Shown: positions 7,139-15,165 of the stretch, piece after piece | Layout of the letters: every line of letters begins with the position of its first letter | Position numbering within the stretch: the first letter of the stretch is position 1 | NCBI RefSeq assembly: GCF_009862125.1 | Contig: NZ_WWHX01000121.1 | Coordinates: forward strand, 1 to 54,745 | Source: Streptomyces sp. SID5910 | GTDB lineage: Bacteria; Actinomycetota; Actinomycetes; Streptomycetales; Streptomycetaceae | Reading direction: 5' to 3' | DNA: 54,745 nt | Translations under genes and position numbers: made by a program | Notes under the pieces: model-generated | Databases searched by the model: none | Seen by the model: the letters and a program-made list of their open reading frames with translations, nothing else | What the model was told of the DNA's origin: nothing

Positions 7139-7491
7139 GGGAACGGCCAGGAGAACCGTGCTGGTCGTTGACGGCACAGCCATGTCAAAAACGGCGCCAC
7201 CGGACCTTCTCGGAGCTGTACCGAGCCCAGGTGGACCAGGAAGAACTCAACAGAGAGCTATGAGGAACAGAGCAACCCTTTGCGCAGGTCAGATGGCCAT
7301 GTGGGCCGCCAGCGCGAGGTGAACGTCCAGACAGATTCGGCCCGGCGCATGCCCGTACGGATGTGCCGAGGCCGTGGCCGTCTGGCCGCACACGACAACC
7401 CTCCCGCCCGAATGGGCGCGGCCCCGGATCAGGTGGTTGGACACCCCCGGGGCCACTTCGGAATCCAGCTCACGACAGGAGTGGACCCGCA
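7139..7491 (+). other. Long untranslated leader before the transfer cluster
   Basis: About 350 bases between the repressible promoter and the first confident gene. Short ORFs exist (for example one ending YRAQVDQEELNREL near 7250, and one starting near 7183), but none has a convincing start and ribosome site. It may hold a leader peptide or an untranslated RNA; nothing can be assigned. Confidence 0.4.
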
Positions 7492-7791
7492 ATGATCAGT
7501 ATCCCCGACCCGGCCGCCGGCACCCTCGCCGAGGCCATCAAGCTCCGCACCGACGCGTCGCAGATCCTCGGCGTCGACGTCGACCTGATCCTCGGTCCGG
7601 TCGTCGGCACCGAGGGCGACTTCGCCCGCCGGGCCCGCGAGGACGCCTTCGCCGACATGGTCGCGACCGGCTTCGTCTGGCCCGAGCACGTCGGCCACCG
7701 CGCCGAGCTTGCCGTCGTCCTCCTGGAGGAGCTCGACGAGCTGGAGTTCGCCGCCGGCCTCGTCGACTTCGACCTTGGGGCGGTGGCCTGA
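7492..7791 (+). CDS. Unrecognised 99-residue protein, first gene of transfer cluster
   Basis: Not recognised. ATG at 7492 with AGGAG upstream. The protein is acidic and mostly helical, with no membrane segment or cysteine motif. The region RAREDAFADMVATGFVWPEHVGHRAELAVV is well conserved-looking with strong G+C third positions. Its TGA overlaps the next ATG (TGATG). As the first gene behind the repressible promoter it may act early in transfer or establishment. Confidence 0.75.
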   Translation: MISIPDPAAGTLAEAIKLRTDASQILGVDVDLILGPVVGTEGDFARRAREDAFADMVATGFVWPEHVGHRAELAVVLLEELDELEFAAGLVDFDLGAVA

Positions 7792-7964
7792 TGCAGGACA
7801 CCACCACCCGCGAGCTCCTGGCCGACGTCCTGGAGCGCCTCAGCTCGAACCCCGCCGAGTGGTCGACCCGCGACACGGAGACGCTGTCCCGGCTCCGCGC
7901 GGCCGCCGAGTGGGAGGAGTCGATCGAGAAGATCGCCGCCTTCGGGAGCGGGGGGCAGGCATGA
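7791..7964 (+). CDS. Small hypothetical protein (57 residues)
   Basis: Not recognised. An all-helical, acidic 57-residue protein (MQDTTTRELLADVLERLSS...). It overlaps the genes on both sides by TGATG/ATGA, so it is co-translated with them. No domain can be assigned. Confidence 0.65.
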   Translation: MQDTTTRELLADVLERLSSNPAEWSTRDTETLSRLRAAAEWEESIEKIAAFGSGGQA

Positions 7965-8260
7965 AGAACTTCGCCTCCGCCTTACGCGACCTGTTCCGTG
8001 CCGGCCTCGACCTCACGAGCCGGATGCCGTCGCCGATGCTCCTGCTCCTGGTGCCGCTCCTCGCGGTGCTGGCCTACGGCTCCGGAACGGTCCTCCTCGA
8101 CGCGCTGACCGCGCTGGTCACCGCCGTCGCCACCGTCACCAAGGCCCTGTTCTGGCTGGCCGCGCTCGCCGTGACCGCCCGCCTGCTGCACCGCCTGGTC
8201 GACCAGCACCTCCGCAACGCCTCCCCCTCCCCCTCCGACTCCAGGGAGACCGCCGCATGA
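7961..8260 (+). CDS. Small two-pass membrane protein with a TTA codon
   Basis: A 99-residue protein with two hydrophobic segments (about 27-45, MLLLLVPLLAVLAYGSG, and 60-75, KALFWLAALAV), basic at both ends. It resembles the small membrane proteins (Spd type) that accompany Streptomyces transfer genes and help plasmid spread in the mycelium; this is by layout only. Codon 8 is TTA (7982-7984), a rare leucine codon read by the bldA tRNA, so expression may be tied to development. It overlaps both neighbours by four bases. Confidence 0.75.
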   Translation: MKNFASALRDLFRAGLDLTSRMPSPMLLLLVPLLAVLAYGSGTVLLDALTALVTAVATVTKALFWLAALAVTARLLHRLVDQHLRNASPSPSDSRETAA

Positions 8261-9060
8261 TCCGGATGATCCGCACCAAGAACCTGCGCGCTCTCCAGGA
8301 GGGCGCCGAACTCGCCTCGGCCCTGGAGGCGGACCTCGAGAACGCCGAAGCCGCGGTCGCCGCCTTCGAGGCGGACCAGGCCGACGACGTCGAGCAGCTG
8401 CAGCGACTGTCCAGCGAGGCCCACGATCTGCGGGTCGAGCTGGAGGCCGCCGAGACCCGGGGCTCCGACATGCACCGCCTGATCGAGCTGCTGCTCACCG
8501 CGACGAAGTACGCCTTCGACGCGGCCGACGCCCCGCTCGACGTGGTCATGCACCAGGGCAACGTGCACAGCACGCACCGCGACCGGAAGGCCGCCCTGGC
8601 CGCCACCCCGTTCCCGGACGGTGTCTGGCTGCCGTGCCCGACCCCGGACGACACCGACCCGCTGGGCTGGAAGATCAAGCAGGCCACGCCGACGCCGCTG
8701 CCCTCCCCGGCGAACGCGAGCGAGATTGAGTTCCTGCTGGAGCGCCTGGAGCGACCGGCGCTGGAGCAGCTCGACGAGGCCCGCGAACTGGAGGCCGTCC
8801 GGGCCCAGCGCGACACGGCGATGAAGGACACCGAGACCGCCGCGGCCGCGCTCACCGCCGAGTCCCTGACCTACGCGTTCCACCGCGTCGCGGTGACCGA
8901 GGCGGTCACCGAGATCGCCATGGCGCTGTCCGGCCGCAGCCCGCGAGCCTCGGTCCGCGAGGTCTCCGCCCTGCTGCTGCGCCACGCCGAGCTGTTCGGC
9001 ATCGACACCCACGGCCCCGAGAACGGCGCCGACACCGAGACGAAGGGAGCGGTCGCATGA
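8257..9060 (+). CDS. Coiled-coil protein of the transfer cluster
   Basis: A 267-residue protein. Residues about 10-70 are a predicted coiled coil (LEADLENAEAAVAAFEADQADDVEQL), followed by a central Pro-rich section (about 118-150) and a second helical section rich in Ala/Glu. No catalytic motif or membrane segment. ATGA overlaps with both neighbours place it in the transfer operon. A structural or partner-binding role is likely; function unknown. Confidence 0.75.
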   Translation: MIRMIRTKNLRALQEGAELASALEADLENAEAAVAAFEADQADDVEQLQRLSSEAHDLRVELEAAETRGSDMHRLIELLLTATKYAFDAADAPLDVVMHQGNVHSTHRDRKAALAATPFPDGVWLPCPTPDDTDPLGWKIKQATPTPLPSPANASEIEFLLERLERPALEQLDEARELEAVRAQRDTAMKDTETAAAALTAESLTYAFHRVAVTEAVTEIAMALSGRSPRASVREVSALLLRHAELFGIDTHGPENGADTETKGAVA

Positions 9061-9287
9061 GCGCCGCGCTGAGGATCCGCCGGGGCGTCCGGGACGACTG
9101 GACCGGCGCCGACTACGACTCCTACACGGTGCTCGCCGAGCTCGGTGCCGCCCGCCCGGCGGCCCGGGTCACCCGCGCCCGCCGGGGCCGGCCGTTGCGC
9201 CGCGCCTTCCGCTCCGCCCTGCGGACCGCCGCCCTCATCCACCTCGCCCACACCGCCACGATCCGGAAGGAGGCCATCACCCGATGA
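9057..9287 (+). CDS. Small basic protein (76 residues)
   Basis: Not recognised. The C-terminal half is strongly basic (ARVTRARRGRPLRRAFRSAL) and could bind DNA or RNA or the membrane surface. It overlaps the neighbouring genes by ATGA on both sides. Confidence 0.65.
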   Translation: MSAALRIRRGVRDDWTGADYDSYTVLAELGAARPAARVTRARRGRPLRRAFRSALRTAALIHLAHTATIRKEAITR

Positions 9288-10741
9288 CGACGTACAGCAC
9301 GGAAACCCCCGCCCCCGTCAACGGCCAGGACCCGAACGAGCCGCCGTTCGGCAAGACCCCGATCCCGGGCAGCCGGGGCGAGGAGAAGCGGGCCAACCTG
9401 CAGGCCCGCCGCACCGAGGACCGCGCCGACCGGCGCGAGCAGGGCGAGGAGCGGCGCCGCGAGCGCGAGCACAAGAAGCGGATGGAGACCGAGGCGCACA
9501 ACGCCAAGGTCGCTCTCGCCCTGCAGAAGAAGGGTGAGCGGCAGAAGCTGCGGGCCAAGCGCCGCAAGGACCGCAAGGCCCGGATGGACGCGATGGTGGT
9601 CCGCCTCTCCCACCACATGCCGCTGTGGGGCCTGCCCGTCGTGCTGGTCTCCCTGGTGGTCGGCTGGACCGGCCAGGCCGGGGCGGCCGCGCACCTCGGA
9701 ATGGGCTGGGCCGCCGCCGGTGTCCCCGTCCTCACCGAGGGCATGACGTTGACGTTCGCCGGGCTCACCGGCCAGGCGATCGAGCAGAAGCGCCCGTACC
9801 GGTGGCTGATGCGGGCGACCTGGGCCACAGGCGTCATCGCCGCCGCGATCAACGGCTTCGGCCACCTGGTCGAGGACGACTCGGCGCCCGGGATCTACCG
9901 GGCGTGCGCGTACGCCGGGGCCTCGCTCGCCGCGCTGATCCTGTGGGCGGTGGTGATGCGCTCCAAGCGGGCCACCGTCTCCGGCCGCAGCGCCGAGGAC
10001 ATCGCCCGGTGGAAGCGCCTCTCGCGCCGGCACCCGATCCTCGTGCGCCGCGCCCGCCGGATCGCCGACAACACCGGGATCAGCCTGGAGCGCGCGTACG
10101 TCAAGGCGTGGGAGCGGAGCAACGGAGCGGCTCCCGGTGAGCCGTCGATCCGCGAGATCCGCGCCTCGCGCCGGGCGCAGTTCCGCCGGGCCCAGGCTGA
10201 GTCCTGGGACGGACGCACCCGGTTCTCGCGGACCGCGCCCGCTGCGGTCGCGGTGGTTCCCGCCGCCGTCGAGCCGGAGCCGGAAACGGTTCCCGAACCT
10301 GTGCCCGAGGACGCGTCCGAGATGATCCCGGCTCCGTACCTCCCGGTCGCCCTCGCGGTTCCCGGGCTCGACGGACAGTGGATCGCCCACCGCGTCCCGG
10401 TGCACCCCCTGGACACCTGGACGCCGTTCTCGCGGACGGGAAGCGAAACCGCCACAACCCGCTTCCCGCAAGGCCAGGACCCGCTTCCGGACCCCTCCCC
10501 GGACACACCCGAAGAGGAGGACGGGAAGCAGGCGGACGAGGCACAGGCCGAGGTCCGGGAAACGGTCGTGAACGACCGGCTCGCCAAGACCCGCGCCCTT
10601 GTCGACGAGGCCGCCGAGGACGGCAAGGACCTCCGCCGCTACCCCTCCAACCGGCAGGCGGCCCGGCACCTCGGGTGCCGCCCGGGAACCGCGAAGGACT
10701 ACCTGGCCCAGGTTCTGGCGGAGAGGGGAATCGACCGGTGA
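9284..10741 (+). CDS. DUF2637-like membrane protein with C-terminal HTH
   Basis: A 485-residue protein. Residues about 35-105 are a highly charged Arg/Glu/Lys coiled coil. Then come four hydrophobic segments (about 106-225, starting MPLWGLPVVLVSLVVGWTG), matching the DUF2637 membrane proteins common on Streptomyces plasmids and integrative elements. The end (about 450-485, SNRQAARHLGCRPGTAKDYLAQVL) is a helix-turn-helix. A membrane-anchored DNA-binding protein that couples plasmid DNA to the transfer site is a reasonable inference. ATGA and GTGA overlaps tie it to the operon. Confidence 0.8.
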   Translation: MTTYSTETPAPVNGQDPNEPPFGKTPIPGSRGEEKRANLQARRTEDRADRREQGEERRREREHKKRMETEAHNAKVALALQKKGERQKLRAKRRKDRKARMDAMVVRLSHHMPLWGLPVVLVSLVVGWTGQAGAAAHLGMGWAAAGVPVLTEGMTLTFAGLTGQAIEQKRPYRWLMRATWATGVIAAAINGFGHLVEDDSAPGIYRACAYAGASLAALILWAVVMRSKRATVSGRSAEDIARWKRLSRRHPILVRRARRIADNTGISLERAYVKAWERSNGAAPGEPSIREIRASRRAQFRRAQAESWDGRTRFSRTAPAAVAVVPAAVEPEPETVPEPVPEDASEMIPAPYLPVALAVPGLDGQWIAHRVPVHPLDTWTPFSRTGSETATTRFPQGQDPLPDPSPDTPEEEDGKQADEAQAEVRETVVNDRLAKTRALVDEAAEDGKDLRRYPSNRQAARHLGCRPGTAKDYLAQVLAERGIDR

Positions 10742-11148
10742 GTGTTCCCCAGGCGTTAGCCGGAACCGTCTACGAGGCGGCGGTGGGACGCAGTGACGGG
10801 CACTGCGAGTGCAACTTGCTCCTGCCCGGGAACTGCGGCCTGGCCGACGCGGATAAGCCCCGCAGCCACAAGACCGGGCACCGCTGCATGGAGCAGGGCG
10901 AGCACCGCGCCCCGCTCCTGGTGGTCCCGATCGACCCGGAGGTCTCCGACCGGGACGCGATCGGCCTGCCCGTCGAGAAGGTCATGGTCCTGTGCCGCGC
11001 CTGCTTCGGCCGCCGCCGCAACCGGGCGGCGGCCGACCGCGAGGCCCGCAACAAGGCCGCGCTCCTCGCCGACGAGAACGCCCTCTTCCCATCAGACCTG
11101 TTGGGCCCAACAGGTCCAACCCTGTCTGAACAGCGTGACGCGGCTTGA
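10738..11148 (+). CDS. Small Cys/His-rich protein, HNH-like zinc site
   Basis: A 136-residue protein starting at GTG 10738 (GTGA overlap). Two cysteine clusters, GHCECNLLLPGNCG and VMVLCRACF, frame a His-rich middle (SHKTGHRCMEQGEH). This resembles HNH-type zinc-fold proteins, but a complete HNH catalytic triad is not evident. The dispersed plasmid palindrome (11096-11115) lies within the 3' end of the coding region and is translated as DLLGPTGPT. The C-terminal tail may therefore be an add-on created by the repeat. Confidence 0.7.
   Translation: MSVPQALAGTVYEAAVGRSDGHCECNLLLPGNCGLADADKPRSHKTGHRCMEQGEHRAPLLVVPIDPEVSDRDAIGLPVEKVMVLCRACFGRRRNRAAADREARNKAALLADENALFPSDLLGPTGPTLSEQRDAA
11094..11129. 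repeat. Dispersed 3'-end palindrome, copy 1
   Basis: Core ACCTGTTGGGCCCAACAGGT is a perfect 20-base palindrome (11096-11115). This copy lies inside a coding region, 30 bases before the stop. Confidence 0.85.
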
Positions 11149-11176
11149 GCCGCCCGACTCCCGGAAAGGACCGCAC

Positions 11177-11524
11177 ATGAAGCAGCGCATCGTCCGAGGC
11201 GCCCGCTACGCCGCCTCCCTCGCCGTCGGCATGGCCCACATGCTGCTCGCCCTGTGGGCCGGATCGGCCGCCGGCGGCTGGGCCTGGCGACACGGCTACA
11301 CCCTCCCGTACGACACCAGCTCCTCGGCGGCGATGTCCGCCGCGATCGTCTTCGGCCTGCTGGCCGCCGGAGCGGTGGTCACCCTCCCCGAGCCGTGGAT
11401 GACCCAGGTCCGCTTCCTGGTCCGGGGCCGCCCGCTGCTGGTCTGCGAGGGCTGCGGCGGCCTCATCAGCACGGTCGACCACAACAACGACGTGAACACG
11501 ACCCCGAAGGAGATCACCCAGTGA
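11177..11524 (+). CDS. Membrane protein with C-terminal zinc-ribbon half site
   Basis: A 115-residue protein with two membrane segments (about 15-35 and 55-75) and a C-terminal CEGCGG cluster on what should be the cytoplasmic side. ATG at 11177 with GGAAAGGA upstream. Last four bases overlap the next gene (GTGA). Unknown function; part of the transfer cluster. Confidence 0.7.
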   Translation: MKQRIVRGARYAASLAVGMAHMLLALWAGSAAGGWAWRHGYTLPYDTSSSAAMSAAIVFGLLAAGAVVTLPEPWMTQVRFLVRGRPLLVCEGCGGLISTVDHNNDVNTTPKEITQ

Positions 11525-11811
11525 GCGCTTCCGACGCCAAGATTTCCCGCCGGATGCCCTGGCGCCTGGCGGTGCTCGTCCCGGCCGCGACCTTCGTCGT
11601 CATCTGGCGGGGCGTCCCCGGCATCACGCCGATGCTGACGTTCACCTGGATCACCGGCCTGCTTGCCGGTGGCGGACTGGTCATCGTCGGGCTCTACGGC
11701 CCGCAGGCCCTGGCCGCGATGGCCCGGGCGCAGAAGGAAGGCGCCGCCCGCCGCCGGGTCAAGGCCGAGAAGGCCGCCGCCAAGGCGAAGGCGAAGGCCG
11801 ACAAGAAGTAG
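11521..11811 (+). CDS. Small membrane protein with Lys/Ala tail
   Basis: A 96-residue protein from GTG 11521. Two hydrophobic segments (about 15-33 and 43-62) are followed by a positively charged Ala/Lys helix (AEKAAAKAKAKADKK). The tail could bind DNA at the membrane. Function unknown. Confidence 0.7.
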   Translation: MSASDAKISRRMPWRLAVLVPAATFVVIWRGVPGITPMLTFTWITGLLAGGGLVIVGLYGPQALAAMARAQKEGAARRRVKAEKAAAKAKAKADKK

Positions 11812-11823
11812 CACCGCTGAATC

Positions 11824-11860
11824 GCGGGGCCCGGCAGCTTTGGCCGGCACCGGGCCCCGC
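11824..11860 (+). terminator. Hairpin between the small membrane genes and traB-like gene
   Basis: Arms GCGGGGCCCGG/CCGGGCCCCGC (11824-11834, 11850-11860), 13 bases past the stop at 11811. Partial termination here would lower expression of the downstream pump. Confidence 0.65.
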
Positions 11861-11900
11861 ACCCCTCCACCCCCTGAACCAGAGAGCGAGGAAACTCAGC

Positions 11901-14321
11901 ATGACGGACATCTCCCCCGAGTCCACCCCCGGCGGCTCCGACGACGAGCGAGTCCCCGACGACCTCTCCAGCCTGTTCGCCGACCCCGATCGGCAGGACC
12001 TGCTGGAGAAGATGGCCCGCCTGCAGGTACGCGGCACCCGCGCCGGAATGGCGGACGCCACCACCGGCAGCGAGCACGAGATCCCCCTCCCGGTGCCGCC
12101 CGCCGCAACGGTGGTCGGCGGGCTCGTCTTCGAGGACGACGAGGACCAGGAGCACGAGGGCGCCGCCCCGGTTCCCGCCCCCCGGCCGTCCTCGGACGGC
12201 TGGAACTGGCAGGACGCCTTTCCGGCGGGCACCTTCGACTCCGCCGTGTGGGCGCACCGCAAGCGGGTCTTCCTGCACGGCCTCGCCCGGCACGCCGGAC
12301 ACTCCCACGTCTACGCCTGGCGGCTGTCCCGGCTGTCCGGGCTCGGCGTGATGGCCGGTGCCCGCGACGGCTGGCACTACTACACCGCCCAGGAGTACGC
12401 GGACATGGTCGACACGGCCCGCCGTAAGAACCTGGCGCCCGACATCGTCGCCGCGCTGCGCGAGGAGCGCCTGGAGTACGCCCGGGCCCGCCGCCGCGAG
12501 CCGCTGCTCGTCGGCGCGAGCACCGCAGTCCTCACCGTCGTCGCGGGCGCCGTCGCCGTCGCCGACGTCTACGGCCTGCTCGCCGCCTCCCCGGCCGCCA
12601 TGCTCCTGCTCGGCATCCTCTCCGCCATGGGGCTGCGCGAGCACAAGCGCCGCAACCCCGACCAGCCCCTGACCGCGGCCTTCGCCCTGCCCGACGGTGC
12701 CGGCGGCGAGCACCCCCCGCTCACCGACGCCATGCTGAACGACGTTCTGCGTACGGCGAAGGTCCTCAAGGAGGACCAGGAGATCCGCCTCCTGGAGCCG
12801 ATCCGCGCCGCCGAGATCAACGGCGTCGAAGCACGGTTCCGCCTCCCCAAGGAGGTCACGTTCTCCCAGCTCATGGCCAAGAAGGAGGCCATCGCGGGCG
12901 CGCTCGACATCGAGGAGCGCTGGCTCGACATCCGCAAGGACGGCTCCGCGAACCGGGTGTCCTTCTGGTACTGCACCGCCGACCCCTTCGCCACGCCCCG
13001 CACCTCCCCGCTGGTGGACAGCCCCGAGCGCACCGACGTGTGGAAGCGCGGCATCCTGATCGGCTTCAACCGGCGCGGCCTGCCGATCTACCTCAAGCTC
13101 CGGCACGTCATGGCGCTGCTGGGCGGGATGAGCCGTACCGGCAAGGGCATGCTGCTGCGCAACCTGCTCTGCGGACTGGGCCTGGACCCGCGCGTGAACC
13201 TGCGCCTGGTCGCCGGGGCCAAGCCGGGCGAGCACCGCGGCTACGCCCCGGTCTGCGCAACCTTCTTCGGAAGGAGGCCCATCCGCCTGATCGCCCTGAT
13301 GGAGGCTCTGCTCGCCGAGGCGTACCGGCGAGAGGAAATCCTGGAGGACCAGGCCCGCGCCAAATTCGGTGAACGGGACCTGGACCAGTTCCCGCTGGAA
13401 ATCCTCATCATCGACGAATTCAAGCAGTACGCGAATTCGCCGGTCCGGATTCCCGATCCGAGCGACGACCGTGAAGAGGGAGGGCGCACCATCAAGGCGT
13501 CCGACCGGATCGCCGAGCTGCTGGAAGAACTGGGCGCGTTCGCCGCCGCCCTGAACATCACGGTCGCGGTGATCACACAGGACCCCGACGCCAACACCAT
13601 CCCGCGCGGATTCAAGTCCAACTCGGGTGCGCGGGTGGCCACCAGGACCGGCGGACCGATCCAGACGAACGCGATCCTCAAGGACGGTGCCACCGGTGCG
13701 GGCCTGCGGGCACATGAAATCCCGGAGTCGATTCCCGGCGGCGCGATCGTCGATATCGACGGAGCCCCGGGCGAGCTGATCCGCAGTTTCTTCATCGAGG
13801 ACGAGGAATACGACGGAGCGGCCGACATCATCGCCGCCGGCCGCGCTCTGCGCGAGGAACTCGGACGGGCCCCGGGCCAGTTCACCGACCCCATCGAGGA
13901 CTACCTCATGGCCGTCACCGGTCTGTCGTCGAGCGGGGGCGGCCCGAACGGGTCCGGTCGTCCGGGCGCCCTGGACGACACCGCCGAGCTTGATGAGCGG
14001 ACCACGGTCCTCACGCTCATGCTCGACGCGTTCGCCAAGGCCGGGGACGTCGACCGGCTGCGCACCGCCGACCTGCTGCCACTCCTGGCCGACCTCGACC
14101 CGGAGACCTTCAGCTACGAGGCCCTGGGCGTCGACGAGGAGGCCGACGGCGCCACGGCGACCTACAACCGGCAGGGCGGCAAGAAGATCGCCGAGGAGAT
14201 CGCCAAGGCCCTCGACGGGACCGACCGCGAACTGACCACCAGCGAGTGGACGGTGGCCCCCAGGGGCCGCGGCTACCTCCTCGCCGACGTCCGCGCAGCC
14301 GCCGGGATTGCCCCGGAATGA
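11901..14321 (+). CDS. FtsK/SpoIIIE-type DNA translocase, TraB-like transfer protein
   Basis: An 806-residue P-loop ATPase. Residues 1-200 are a variable cytoplasmic region; about 203-246 contain two membrane segments (LLVGASTAVLTVVAGAVAV, AAMLLLGILSAMGL). Walker A GMSRTGKG is near residue 408 and Walker B LEILIIDEFKQY near 500. The C-terminus (about 700-806) is helical and could be the DNA-reading domain. Streptomyces TraB proteins of this class form hexameric rings that pump double-stranded DNA to the recipient after binding short repeats at clt. The gene is followed at once by a cluster of such repeats (14324-14479). ATG at 11901 with GAGGAAA upstream. Confident on the family; TraB role inferred from context. 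Confidence 0.9.
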   Translation: MTDISPESTPGGSDDERVPDDLSSLFADPDRQDLLEKMARLQVRGTRAGMADATTGSEHEIPLPVPPAATVVGGLVFEDDEDQEHEGAAPVPAPRPSSDGWNWQDAFPAGTFDSAVWAHRKRVFLHGLARHAGHSHVYAWRLSRLSGLGVMAGARDGWHYYTAQEYADMVDTARRKNLAPDIVAALREERLEYARARRREPLLVGASTAVLTVVAGAVAVADVYGLLAASPAAMLLLGILSAMGLREHKRRNPDQPLTAAFALPDGAGGEHPPLTDAMLNDVLRTAKVLKEDQEIRLLEPIRAAEINGVEARFRLPKEVTFSQLMAKKEAIAGALDIEERWLDIRKDGSANRVSFWYCTADPFATPRTSPLVDSPERTDVWKRGILIGFNRRGLPIYLKLRHVMALLGGMSRTGKGMLLRNLLCGLGLDPRVNLRLVAGAKPGEHRGYAPVCATFFGRRPIRLIALMEALLAEAYRREEILEDQARAKFGERDLDQFPLEILIIDEFKQYANSPVRIPDPSDDREEGGRTIKASDRIAELLEELGAFAAALNITVAVITQDPDANTIPRGFKSNSGARVATRTGGPIQTNAILKDGATGAGLRAHEIPESIPGGAIVDIDGAPGELIRSFFIEDEEYDGAADIIAAGRALREELGRAPGQFTDPIEDYLMAVTGLSSSGGGPNGSGRPGALDDTAELDERTTVLTLMLDAFAKAGDVDRLRTADLLPLLADLDPETFSYEALGVDEEADGATATYNRQGGKKIAEEIAKALDGTDRELTTSEWTVAPRGRGYLLADVRAAAGIAPE

Positions 14322-14323
14322 CC

Positions 14324-14479
14324 CATGCGACGGCCATGCGACGCGATGCGTCGTGCCTGGTCAGCGCATGAGACGCCGATGCGACGCCGCCGCCGATCAT
14401 GCGACGGCGTCGCATCGGACCACCCCTCATCGCAGCCCCGTCGTAACCGCTGACCTGCGACGACGTATCGCGTCGCAAT
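14324..14479. other. Candidate clt: cluster of ATGCGACG repeats
   Basis: Six copies of [C/G]ATGCG[A/T]CG within 93 bases: 14324, 14335, 14345 (GCGTCG variant), 14378, 14398 and, inverted, 14408; weaker ones at 14455 and 14471. Several are 10-11 or 20 bases apart, one or two helix turns. They begin three bases past the stop codon of the FtsK/TraB-like gene. In characterised Streptomyces plasmids the transfer locus clt, with the 8-bp repeats read by TraB, often lies beside traB. Part of the cluster forms a 13-bp inverted repeat. Confidence 0.7.
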
Positions 14480-14592
14480 CCGCGACGTATCCACAAACCA
14501 CCACAAAACGATCACGCGAGGGAGACCCGCCGATCATGCCCGCCGCCGACCGTTTCACCCCCGCCACCGCCCGGACCGAAGGAGAAAGCCCC

Positions 14593-15165
14593 GTGAGCGA
14601 GTCCACCGTCGACCAGTCCACCGCCGAGCACGTCCGCCAGCTCCTGGCGGAGGCCAAGCTCCTCGAATCGGCCTTCGAGCCCACCCCGGGAGTGGCCGCC
14701 GCCCCGGCCGCGCCGACCGTGCCGGTTCCGCCCCCCGGATACACCCTGCGCACCGTCCACCGCACGACCGTCGACGGCGGCAGCGAGGTCTCCTACGAGG
14801 TGGTCCCGCTCTCCCCGATTCCGGCCGCCGGCCCCGCTGTCCTGCCCGCCAAGACCCCCTCGGCGCGGCGCGGCCTGCCGGACTGGCTGATGGCCAACTC
14901 CCGCAAGATCAAGGCCGTCGCCTACCTCTCCGCCGGCGGAACCGTCGCCGCCGCCGCCGCGCTGTACGGGCCCGCAGTCGGCGCGGGCGCCGCGGCCGCC
15001 GCCGCCGGGCTGTGGGCCGCCACTCTGACCGCGCTGAAGTTCATCGCCGCGGTGGTCGTCGGCGGCGTCATCCTCGGCGCCCTGCTCGGCGGCACCAAGG
15101 GCGGCAGCAAGCCCAAGACCGGCACCTTCGAGGGCACCCTCCAGGGCACCTGGAAGCAGGACTGA
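14593..15165 (+). CDS. Membrane protein downstream of the DNA pump
   Basis: A 190-residue protein from GTG 14593 (AAGGAG eight bases upstream; an in-frame ATG at 14536 is the alternative). The N-terminal half is soluble and Pro/Ala-rich. Residues about 113-165 contain two Ala/Gly-rich membrane segments (VAYLSAGGTVAAAAALYG; FIAAVVVGGVILGALLGG), followed by a short basic tail. TGATG overlap with the next gene. Position after the pump and candidate clt suggests an Spd-like role in intramycelial spread; not proven. Confidence 0.75.
   Translation: MSESTVDQSTAEHVRQLLAEAKLLESAFEPTPGVAAAPAAPTVPVPPPGYTLRTVHRTTVDGGSEVSYEVVPLSPIPAAGPAVLPAKTPSARRGLPDWLMANSRKIKAVAYLSAGGTVAAAAALYGPAVGAGAAAAAAGLWAATLTALKFIAAVVVGGVILGALLGGTKGGSKPKTGTFEGTLQGTWKQD

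Noticed and set aside
14324-14479. CRISPR-like array
   Set aside because: The repeats are 8-9 bases, irregularly spaced and in both orientations, with no unique spacers and no cas genes.
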